From the NCBI GenBank assembly GCA_900547195.1, contig URFQ01000047.1:1-19820 (forward strand): DNA of 19,820 nucleotides. The letters are read 5' to 3'. Of this stretch, positions 6,971 through 12,715 are shown piece after piece. Numbering within the stretch: position 1 is the stretch's first letter; each line of letters starts with the position of its first letter. The notes under the pieces were generated by a model. It was given only the letters and a program-made list of their open reading frames with translations. It did no database searches and was not told where the DNA came from. Source of the stretch: an uncultured Butyricicoccus sp. GTDB lineage: Bacteria > Bacillota > Clostridia > Oscillospirales > Butyricicoccaceae. The position numbers and the translations under genes were made by a program.

Positions 6971-8149
6971 TTAGCTGCGCATGTCACGGTATTTGCCAGG
7001 GGAAGTCCCCACATGGCGTTTGAAAATACGGGTGAAATAGCTCTGATCATCAAAACCGACTGCGCAGGCAATTTCTGCAATGGGCATGGTGCTTTCCCGC
7101 AGATAGATCTTGCTGCGTTCAATGCGCAAGCGGTTGACATATTCAGTGAAAGTGCAGCCGAGCTCGTCCTTAAGGATGCGGCAAAAATAGGATTTGGACA
7201 AATATACCTGCTCGGCAGCCTGCTCGAGCGTCAGCTTGTCCGCAAGATGTTCCTTAATATAAGAAGCTGTTTTGCGAATGACGTTCTGGTGCTTGATTTC
7301 CGTGAAATCAAACACAAAACTGATAAACTTATGTAGCATGGCGCTAAGCCAGATGTTGAGGGCCTCAAAATCGTGGAAATGTTCCACTTCCTTTTCGCAG
7401 TGATAGCACAGGCTGAATACCTCGTTGACATCTGCGCCGCCGTCAATGGCCGCACGGGACATCAGGGTGAGCAGCTCCCGCACACGGGTTTTAAAAATTT
7501 CCAGATTGGTGCCGCTGACAAAATAAAGCTGACAAAGCAGCTCGTTCAGCAGATTCTGAGACCCCTCTTTGTCTCCGTCGCGGATCTGCTGTTGCAGCCT
7601 GCGCTCGCTGTCAAGCGGATAGCTGGCCGGGGTGGGCTGTTCCGACAGGTCGTACATCATCTGGAGGATTTCCGCCTGCCGGCCGGAATCCACATCCGGT
7701 GTTGCAGGAGCGCCGGTCAGGTAGCCGCAGACCGCATGCACCAGCTCGTTAAGTGCGCGCGCCTGTGCGGTGGTCAAACGAGGGACGCCGTCCAGCGGGT
7801 CGGGATCCATGCTATCGTCCTCAAATGCATCTTCATCGCTATTCGACATGATGAATGGTCCGGTAATCAGGCAGTATTCGGTTGCAGTGCCCGGCTGGCG
7901 CAGGGTTGTCGCGATAAACACCAAGCCGCGCGGGCAGTAATAGATGTATTTACCATCCCAGCGCTCAGCCTCATAACTGCCGTACAAGTGGGTTTGATAT
8001 GCATCGCAGACCCCGTTTTTCAGCGCGCAATTGCAGCGGAAGGGTGGGGCGCAGAAAGCTGCCGCAGGGAGGTCAAGCATGGTGCAATGCGCATTGGTGA
8101 GCCTTTGGATATGTGCGCAAAAATGCAGGGCTTGTTCCTGTAATTCCAT
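6971..8149 (-). CDS. PocR-domain AraC family transcriptional regulator
   Basis: A 392-residue protein with a GAGGTG ribosome site before the ATG at 8149. The N-terminal ~150 residues look like a PocR ligand-binding domain: a cysteine-rich stretch (FRCNCALKNGVCD), then YIYYCPRGLVFIATTL, which corresponds to the C-H-A-G-L region of the family. A linker region follows. The C-terminal ~100 residues have two AraC helix-turn-helix units (LTLEQAAEQVYLSKSYFCRIL and IAEIACAVGFDDQSYFTRIF). In Salmonella, PocR senses propanediol and activates pdu and cob genes. Here the gene is divergent from a cobalt/cobalamin cluster and also lies near a corrinoid methyltransferase cluster, so control of one or both is a reasonable inference. 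The ligand need not be propanediol. Base composition returns to the GC-rich norm. Confidence 0.9.
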   Translation of the reverse strand: MELQEQALHFCAHIQRLTNAHCTMLDLPAAAFCAPPFRCNCALKNGVCDAYQTHLYGSYEAERWDGKYIYYCPRGLVFIATTLRQPGTATEYCLITGPFIMSNSDEDAFEDDSMDPDPLDGVPRLTTAQARALNELVHAVCGYLTGAPATPDVDSGRQAEILQMMYDLSEQPTPASYPLDSERRLQQQIRDGDKEGSQNLLNELLCQLYFVSGTNLEIFKTRVRELLTLMSRAAIDGGADVNEVFSLCYHCEKEVEHFHDFEALNIWLSAMLHKFISFVFDFTEIKHQNVIRKTASYIKEHLADKLTLEQAAEQVYLSKSYFCRILKDELGCTFTEYVNRLRIERSKIYLRESTMPIAEIACAVGFDDQSYFTRIFKRHVGTSPGKYRDMRS

Positions 8150-8193
8150 GTAAACACCTCGGAAGTGGGATCTTATACAAAATTTATAGATTC

Positions 8194-8222
8194 ATTATAG
8201 CAAAGCTGAATGTATATTGCAA
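8194..8222 (-). promoter_or_regulatory. Sigma-A type promoter of the PocR-type regulator
   Basis: On the minus strand, TTGCAA (8222-8217) and TATAAT (8199-8194) are separated by 17 bases. The regulator start at 8149 lies 44 bases beyond the -10 box. The promoter is divergent from that of the metal-sensor operon, with about 45 bases between the two -35 boxes. Confidence 0.75.
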
Positions 8223-8267
8223 ATGAAACGCAGACAGGATCAATCTGGAATATTGCGAAGAATGGCA

Positions 8268-8297
8268 TTGACGGGGGCGGGGCAACGTGCGTATAAT
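8268..8297 (+). promoter_or_regulatory. Sigma-A type promoter of the metal sensor-cobalt transport operon
   Basis: TTGACG (8268-8273) and TATAAT (8292-8297) are 18 bases apart. Transcription would begin near 8304, inside the G-tract dyad described separately. The spacer itself is G-rich (GGGGGCGGGG). Confidence 0.78.
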
Positions 8298-8303
8298 GGA
8301 AAT

Positions 8304-8320
8304 ATCCCCGGGGAGGGGAT
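8304..8320 (+). promoter_or_regulatory. Candidate CsoR/RcnR-family operator (G-tract dyad)
   Basis: ATCCCC (8304-8309), five bases, then GGGGAT (8315-8320) form a perfect inverted repeat at the predicted transcription start, 14 bases before the gene of a CsoR/RcnR-type repressor. Operators of this family contain A/T-flanked G/C tracts arranged as dyads. Autoregulation is inferred from position and shape only. Confidence 0.5.
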
Positions 8321-8333
8321 GCGGAGGTGACAC

Positions 8334-8603
8334 ATGGAACACAGCCATACGGACAAAAAGAAGGTACTGGACCGGCTCAGCCGGGCAATCGGCCATTTGG
8401 AGGCAATCCGCCGCATGGTCGAGGAAGACCGGGATTGCAGCGAGGTGCTGGTGCAGATTGCTGCGGTACGCACCGCGGTCAACAATGTCGGCCGCATCAT
8501 CCTGCTGGATCACATCAATCATTGTATTGTCCATGCGGTAGAAAATGGCGACCAAAAGGCGCTGGATGATTTAAATACTGCGGTCAATCGCTTTGTAAAG
8601 TGA
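8334..8603 (+). CDS. CsoR/RcnR family metal-responsive repressor
   Basis: An 89-residue all-helical DUF156 protein with GGAGGTGA four bases-plus before the ATG. Ligand positions can be read directly: His3 (and His5), Cys35, His60 and Cys64. RcnR, the Ni/Co sensor, uses His3, Cys35, His60 and His64; CsoR, the Cu(I) sensor, uses Cys, His, Cys at the equivalents of 35, 60 and 64. This protein therefore combines an RcnR-like histidine N-terminus with the CsoR-like third cysteine. The next genes encode CbiQ and CbiO parts of a cobalt importer, so a Co (or Ni) sensor that shuts off uptake when metal is plentiful is the best inference. A copper role cannot be excluded. Its stop codon is followed directly by the ribosome site of the fusion gene. 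Confidence 0.88.
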   Translation: MEHSHTDKKKVLDRLSRAIGHLEAIRRMVEEDRDCSEVLVQIAAVRTAVNNVGRIILLDHINHCIVHAVENGDQKALDDLNTAVNRFVK

Positions 8604-8613
8604 GGTGCTGCGG

Positions 8614-10290
8614 ATGAGACAGAAACAATCGCAGGGTACGGCGGTGGCCTGCGCCCTGCTTGCGGCGATGCTGTACGCGGTGGGCACGCCGCTATCGAAG
8701 GTACTTTTGCAGGATGTCGGCCCGGTGATGATGGCGGCGCTGCTATATCTGGGCGCGGGCATCGGTTTGCTGGCGCTCGGCGGTGCGCGCCGCCTGACAG
8801 GGCAGGGCGGCGGGGAACTGCCGCTGACACGCCGTGAACTGCCGTATACAATCGGCATGGTCGTGTTGGATATTGCGGCGCCAATCCTGCTGATGGTTGG
8901 ACTGACCATGACGTCGGCTGCCGGCGCGGCGCTTTTAAACAATTTTGAGATTGTTGCAACGGCGCTGATTGCACTGTTTGTCTTCCGGGAGCCGATTTCC
9001 GGACGGCTTTGGCTGGCAATTGCCCTGGTGACAGCGGCGAGTATCCTGCTTTCGGTTGAGGATATGAAAAGCCTGTCATTTTCAGCCGGTTCGCTGTTTG
9101 TATTGGGGGCATGTGTATGCTGGGGACTGGAAAATAACTGCACACGCATGTTGTCGAGCAAAGACCCACTCGAAATTGTGGTCATCAAAGGCTTTGGCAG
9201 CGGGTTTGGCTCGCTGTGCATTGCGCTCGCGGCTGGGGAGCGGCTGCCGCAAGCGGGGCGCTTGCTGCCAGCGCTGCTGGTTGGGTTTGTTTCCTATGGT
9301 CTAAGCATTTTCTTTTATATCCGCGCTCAGCGGGCGATCGGTGCGGCGCGGACAAGCACCTGTTACGCGGTTGCGCCATTCATCAGCACCGGCCTTTCGC
9401 TCATATTGTTCCGCCAGCGGCCGGGAAGTCCATATTGGGTAGCGCTCGCGCTCATGCTTGTGGGCACCTACTATGCATCAGCAGGGGGCGGGCATGGCCA
9501 TTCCCATACCGGCGTGCACTCGATCGATTATTTTGCGTACGCCTCCAGGCTCAGCGGCTGGAATGCGGCGTTTAAGGTGGCCTTTTCGGTGGGCAGCCTG
9601 ATTTTGTGCATTGCGGTGGACAACTTTTTTGTGTCGCTGTTTTTTATCGGACTGATGATGGCGCTGATCGTCGGCCGGGGTGGGCTGCCCATGCGCGATT
9701 ATTTGGCGCTTCTGGGCATCCCCGTGTTTTTTATGGCAATCAGCGGCTTGACAATCGCGTTCCAGGTTTCCCGCACGGCGCATGGGGAGTTTTGCTGGGA
9801 TTTCGGCTTGTTTTATCTCTATACCAGCCGCGGGAGCCTGCTGTATGCGGCCTCGCTGACCTGCAAAGCGTTTGGTGCGGTCAGCGCCATGTATTTTATG
9901 ACGCTGACAACGCCTGCGTGCGAAATTGTCGGCGTGCTGCGCCGGGCGCACGCGCCCAAGCTTATGATCGAGCTGATGTACCTCATTTACCGGTTTATCT
10001 TTATTTTGCTCGATGTATACGGGCGCATGCGGGAAGCCGCGGAGTCCCGGCTGGGATACCGGGATTTTCGTACGTCATGCCGTTCGTTTGGCGGCACGGC
10101 CGGAAATATGCTCGTGCTTTCCATGAGAAAAGCGGGAACCTATTACGATGCCATGCTGTCCCGGTGTTACGATGGTGAAATGCGGTTTTTGGAGCCGGAA
10201 AAACCGGTCTGCATCCGGCAGTGTGTGTTGGCCGGAATGACGTGGGCGGCGGCGCTTGCAATCTGGGTGTTTACCAAAGGGAGAATCTAA
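8614..10290 (+). CDS. EamA transporter fused to the cobalt ECF transport component CbiQ
   Basis: One uninterrupted frame of 558 residues; ATG 8614 is six bases after GAGGTG. Residues 1 to about 290 form a complete ten-helix EamA/DMT transporter (start CALLAAMLYAVGTPLSKVLL). A short histidine-rich linker follows (GHGHSHTGVH, His294, 296, 298, 302). Residues from about 303 to 558 form a full-length CbiQ: DYFAYASRLSGWNAAFK, several membrane helices, then the cytoplasmic coupling region with RLGYRDFRTSCRSFGG and DAMLSRCYDGEMRFL. CbiQ is the membrane scaffold that links CbiMN to the ATPase CbiO in Co2+ import. In the usual arginine motif of the second coupling segment, Gly appears replaced by Cys (SRC). 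A metal or cobalt-ligand role for the EamA half is inferred from the fusion and linker. A sequencing error joining two genes cannot be excluded, but the reading frame is clean and the linker is CbiQ-like. Confidence 0.85.
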   Translation: MRQKQSQGTAVACALLAAMLYAVGTPLSKVLLQDVGPVMMAALLYLGAGIGLLALGGARRLTGQGGGELPLTRRELPYTIGMVVLDIAAPILLMVGLTMTSAAGAALLNNFEIVATALIALFVFREPISGRLWLAIALVTAASILLSVEDMKSLSFSAGSLFVLGACVCWGLENNCTRMLSSKDPLEIVVIKGFGSGFGSLCIALAAGERLPQAGRLLPALLVGFVSYGLSIFFYIRAQRAIGAARTSTCYAVAPFISTGLSLILFRQRPGSPYWVALALMLVGTYYASAGGGHGHSHTGVHSIDYFAYASRLSGWNAAFKVAFSVGSLILCIAVDNFFVSLFFIGLMMALIVGRGGLPMRDYLALLGIPVFFMAISGLTIAFQVSRTAHGEFCWDFGLFYLYTSRGSLLYAASLTCKAFGAVSAMYFMTLTTPACEIVGVLRRAHAPKLMIELMYLIYRFIFILLDVYGRMREAAESRLGYRDFRTSCRSFGGTAGNMLVLSMRKAGTYYDAMLSRCYDGEMRFLEPEKPVCIRQCVLAGMTWAAALAIWVFTKGRI

Positions 10291-10291
10291 C

Positions 10292-11134
10292 ATGAGAGAA
10301 CCGATTCTGCAGGTGCGGGGCCTGCATTATGCATATGATGAAGAAAAGCACGCGCTGGATGATATTTCTATGGACATTCATCCCGGGGAACGCATTGCGG
10401 TACTTGGCACCAACGGCGCAGGCAAATCAACCTTTTTTCTATGCTTAAACGGGGTGCTGGAGCCGCACGAAGGTGAAATCCTTCTGCACGGGCAGCAGGT
10501 CGATAAGCGCGCGCGGAATATCCTGCGTGAGCACGTAGGGGTCGTCTTTCAAAATGCGGACGACCAGATTATTGCTTCGACTGTGCTGGCCGAGGTATCG
10601 TTCGGGCCCATGAACCTGCGCCTGCCGCGGGCGGAGGTGGAGCGGCGTGTCGACCTCGCCATTGCGGCCATGGATCTGGAGGATTATCGGCATCGGCCGC
10701 CGCACTACCTGTCCGGCGGCGAAAAAAAACGTGTGAGCATCGCGGATATCATCGCCATGGAATCCGAGGTCATCCTTTTTGATGAGCCTGCGGCTTCGCT
10801 GGATCCGGTCGGTACGGAAATGCTTGAGCAGGTGCTTGAGGGGCTGTCTGCGGCGGGAAAAACGCTGGTGATTTCCACGCACGACATGGATTTTGCCTTT
10901 CGCTGGGCCGAGCGGGTGGTTGTATTCAGCGGCGGGCGGATCATCGACGATGGCGACCCGCTTGCGGTATTCCTGAATGAGGCGACCGTATCCTGTGCAA
11001 ACCTGCGCCGTCCAACCATGCTTACGGTGTTTCAAAGCCTGCGCGCGCACGGCCTTGTGCCGCCCGGGACGGGCTGCCCGCGCACCCCGCAGCAGCTGGA
11101 TGCGTTGCTGGACCGGATGCGCATATCCTCATAA
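10292..11134 (+). CDS. cbiO: Cobalt ECF transporter ATPase CbiO
   Basis: A 280-residue ABC ATPase. ATG 10292 is one base after the fusion gene stop and seven bases after AAAGGGAGA. All motifs are present: Walker A GTNGAGKS (39-46), Q-loop FQNADDQ (86-92), signature LSGGE (140-144), Walker B VILFDEP (160-166), D-loop SLD, and the switch histidine STHD (His197). The early FQNADDQI segment is typical of ECF-type ATPases. It energises Co2+ import with CbiQ (the preceding fusion) and CbiMN (after the riboswitch). Its C-terminal ~50 residues extend past the nucleotide-binding domain as in other CbiO/EcfA proteins. A single ATPase gene suggests a homodimer. It ends the metal-sensor operon; no clear terminator separates it from the next promoter. 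Confidence 0.93.
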   Translation: MREPILQVRGLHYAYDEEKHALDDISMDIHPGERIAVLGTNGAGKSTFFLCLNGVLEPHEGEILLHGQQVDKRARNILREHVGVVFQNADDQIIASTVLAEVSFGPMNLRLPRAEVERRVDLAIAAMDLEDYRHRPPHYLSGGEKKRVSIADIIAMESEVILFDEPAASLDPVGTEMLEQVLEGLSAAGKTLVISTHDMDFAFRWAERVVVFSGGRIIDDGDPLAVFLNEATVSCANLRRPTMLTVFQSLRAHGLVPPGTGCPRTPQQLDALLDRMRISS

Positions 11135-11188
11135 GATTGGACGATCGTATAAATTTTGAACAGAAATGACCAAAACCGGCCAGGCCTA

Positions 11189-11217
11189 TTGACAGTCATT
11201 TCGTTTTATTCTACAAT
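11189..11217 (+). promoter_or_regulatory. Strong sigma-A promoter of the riboswitch-cbiMN transcript
   Basis: TTGACA (11189-11194) and TACAAT (11212-11217) are separated by exactly 17 bases. Transcription would start near 11224, just before the hairpin at 11230 and the cobalamin aptamer. Confidence 0.82.
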
Positions 11218-11229
11218 TAACTTGTCTCT

Positions 11230-11261
11230 TCCGGATGGCGTGGGTTTCCACATCATCCGGA
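11230..11261 (+). promoter_or_regulatory. Hairpin in the leader just before the aptamer
   Basis: TCCGGATG (11230-11237) pairs with CATCCGGA (11254-11261), with an inner GTGG/CCAC stem and GTTT loop. The sequence TCCGGA recurs immediately at 11262-11267 and CCGGAT again within the aptamer region (11389-11394), so alternative pairings are possible. Function is unknown; it may be a 5' stabilising stem. Confidence 0.5.
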
Positions 11262-11265
11262 TCCG

Positions 11266-11420
11266 GAAGGGTGCCTGTGCTTTCTCCGCAGGTGAAAAGG
11301 GAAGAGGGTGCAAATCCCTCACGGTCCCGCCGCTGTAATGGAAGAGTCCGACGCAACGATGTCACTGGATGAACTGGGAAGACTGTGCCGGATGATGACG
11401 CCTGAGTCAGAAGACCTGCC
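11266..11420 (+). ncRNA. Cobalamin (B12) riboswitch aptamer
   Basis: The order of conserved cobalamin-aptamer elements is clear: GGGTGCC, a short stem (CCTGTG with CGCAGG), AGGGAA, the hairpin GAGGGTGCAAATCCCTC, ACGGTCCCGCCGCTGTAA, then the B12-box region GTCACTGGATGAACTGGGAAG, and the 3' signature AGTCAGAAGACCTGCC. The aptamer senses an adenosyl- or methylcobalamin-type ligand and represses when it is bound. It lies between its promoter (11189) and cbiM (11584), followed by a terminator hairpin, so control is likely by premature termination. Exact ends are estimated. Confidence 0.93.
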
Positions 11421-11516
11421 TTTCTGTATGGGACGCATAACAGTTACGAGCGATGGCTGGTATGCAGGAAATGCCTTTGCGGCGAGGGGTTTTTTAACGC
11501 AGGGGCAGTGCTTGGG

Positions 11517-11566
11517 TGCCGGTCGTGATGTGTGGGAACCATCATTGACGCGGCATTTTCGTTTTT
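11517..11566 (+). terminator. Riboswitch expression-platform terminator
   Basis: An imperfect 14-bp stem runs from 11517 to 11555: TGCCG with CGGCA, GTC with GAC, GTGATG with CATCAT, with single-base bulges and a 9-base loop. TTTTCGTTTTT follows. It ends five bases before the cbiM ribosome site, the place for a ligand-controlled terminator. Upstream sequence GGGGCAGTGCTTGGGTGCC can pair with its own TGCC and compete with the 5' arm. Confidence 0.68.
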
Positions 11567-11583
11567 CAAGAAAGGAGAAAATT

Positions 11584-12333
11584 ATGACCAACACACAAAA
11601 AAAGATCGTGGGACTGACCGCTGCGATTGCTCTTGCGCTTGGCGTTCTGCCGGCGGCCGGAGCGATGCATATCATGGAGGGCTATCTGCCGGGCAATATG
11701 TGCCTGCTCTGGGGGGCAATCTGCCTGCCGTTTTTGGCATTCGGTTTTTTTTCCATCAAAAAGGCGCTGGCGCATGACCGCCGCTCCATTACGCTCCTGG
11801 CGATGGCCGGCGCGTTCATTTTCGTCATTTCTTCGCTGAAAATCCCGTCTGTAACCGCGTCGTGCTCGCATATGACCGGCACTGGCCTGGGAGCCATCCT
11901 GTTCGGGCCTTCAGCGGTTTCCATTCTGGGCGTCATCGTCCTGCTTTTTCAGGCGATCCTGCTCGCGCACGGCGGCCTGACCAGCCTGGGCGCAAACACG
12001 TTTTCCATGGCAATTGCAGGCCCGTTCGTATCGTTTGCCATCTATAAGGCCTGCCAGAAGCTGAAGGTAAATAAGCTGGTCGGCGTATTTCTGGCTGCAT
12101 CCATCGGCGACTTGTTTACTTATTGTGTGACTGCCATGCAGATGGCGGTTGCACACCCGTCGCCGGAAGGCGGCGTAGGTCTAGCTGCCGCCAAGTTCCT
12201 CAGCGTGTTTGCGCCGACGCAGGTTCCGCTCGCGATTCTCGAGGGCATCCTGACGGTTGTGATCGTCATTGCGCTGGAGAGCTATGCCCGTCCGGAGTTG
12301 AAGGCCATTGGCTTTGAAAAGGAGGCGGTCTGA
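11584..12333 (+). CDS. cbiM: Cobalt transporter substrate-specific subunit CbiM
   Basis: A 249-residue membrane protein beginning at ATG 11584 after AAAGGAG. Residues 1 to about 26 form a signal peptide ending in PAAGA, so the mature protein would begin MHIMEGYLPG. In this family the new N-terminal Met-His is part of the metal site. The frame is open far upstream through the riboswitch, but the ribosome site and signal peptide fix the start. Other CbiM hallmarks are PSVTASCSHMTGTGLG and SLGANTFSMAIAGPF, plus about seven hydrophobic segments. It captures Co2+ and works with CbiN, the CbiQ half of the upstream fusion and CbiO. A nickel-specific NikM is less likely because the operon is for cobalamin. 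cbiN follows after one base. Confidence 0.94.
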   Translation: MTNTQKKIVGLTAAIALALGVLPAAGAMHIMEGYLPGNMCLLWGAICLPFLAFGFFSIKKALAHDRRSITLLAMAGAFIFVISSLKIPSVTASCSHMTGTGLGAILFGPSAVSILGVIVLLFQAILLAHGGLTSLGANTFSMAIAGPFVSFAIYKACQKLKVNKLVGVFLAASIGDLFTYCVTAMQMAVAHPSPEGGVGLAAAKFLSVFAPTQVPLAILEGILTVVIVIALESYARPELKAIGFEKEAV

Positions 12334-12334
12334 A

Positions 12335-12655
12335 ATGACCAAAAAGAATAAAAAGCTCGTTGTTGTTTTACTTTTGGTTGCTGTAATCCTGGTGATCGCT
12401 CCGGTGATTGCCCTGCCCGGCGCGGAGTTCGGCGGCTCGGATGACGCAGGCAGCGTGATGGTGGAAGAAGTGACCGGACAGCCGTATGAGCCGTGGTATA
12501 CACCGGTTTTGGAACAGTTTTTGGGAGGCGAACTGCCGGGTGAGCTGGAGAGTTTGCTGTTTTGCGTTCAGACTGGTATTGGTGTTGGTATCATTGCGTT
12601 CTTTATGGGCCGCCTGGTCGAACGCAAGAAGCACGAGACTCAACATCAGGAATAA
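12335..12655 (+). CDS. cbiN: Cobalt transporter subunit CbiN
   Basis: A 106-residue protein starting one base after the cbiM stop, with GGAGG inside the end of cbiM. It has the CbiN layout: an N-terminal membrane helix (KLVVVLLLVAVILVIAPVIA), an outside loop of about 45 residues with EPWYTPVLEQF, and a second helix after ELESLLFCVQTGIG, then a basic C-terminus. The ELESLLF-x-x-Q element is the family signature. CbiN assists CbiM in metal loading. It is the last transport gene before a strong stem-loop and the synthesis genes. Confidence 0.92.
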   Translation: MTKKNKKLVVVLLLVAVILVIAPVIALPGAEFGGSDDAGSVMVEEVTGQPYEPWYTPVLEQFLGGELPGELESLLFCVQTGIGVGIIAFFMGRLVERKKHETQHQE

Positions 12656-12659
12656 CCGG

Positions 12660-12694
12660 AAAGCAGAGCGGACCCTCCCCGCTCTGCTTTTCTT
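12660..12694 (+). terminator. Stem-loop between cbiN and cbiD
   Basis: AAAGCAGAGCGG (12660-12671) and CCGCTCTGCTTT (12679-12690) form a perfect 12-bp stem with a 7-base loop, followed by TCTT. Together with the 3' arm this gives TTTTCTT. No promoter is visible between it and cbiD, so it is probably a partial terminator that lets some transcription through. Confidence 0.7.
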
Positions 12695-12715
12695 ATGAAA
12701 AAGGAAGGAAAGAGC

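Noticed and set aside
7373..8143. Plus-strand open frame (256 codons) opposite the PocR-type regulator
   Set aside because: The regulator on the other strand has PocR and AraC motifs, a promoter, a ribosome site and a terminator. The opposite frame has none.
11308..11583. N-terminal extension of cbiM through the riboswitch
   Set aside because: The frame is open by chance over the aptamer. The ribosome site and signal peptide place the start at 11584.
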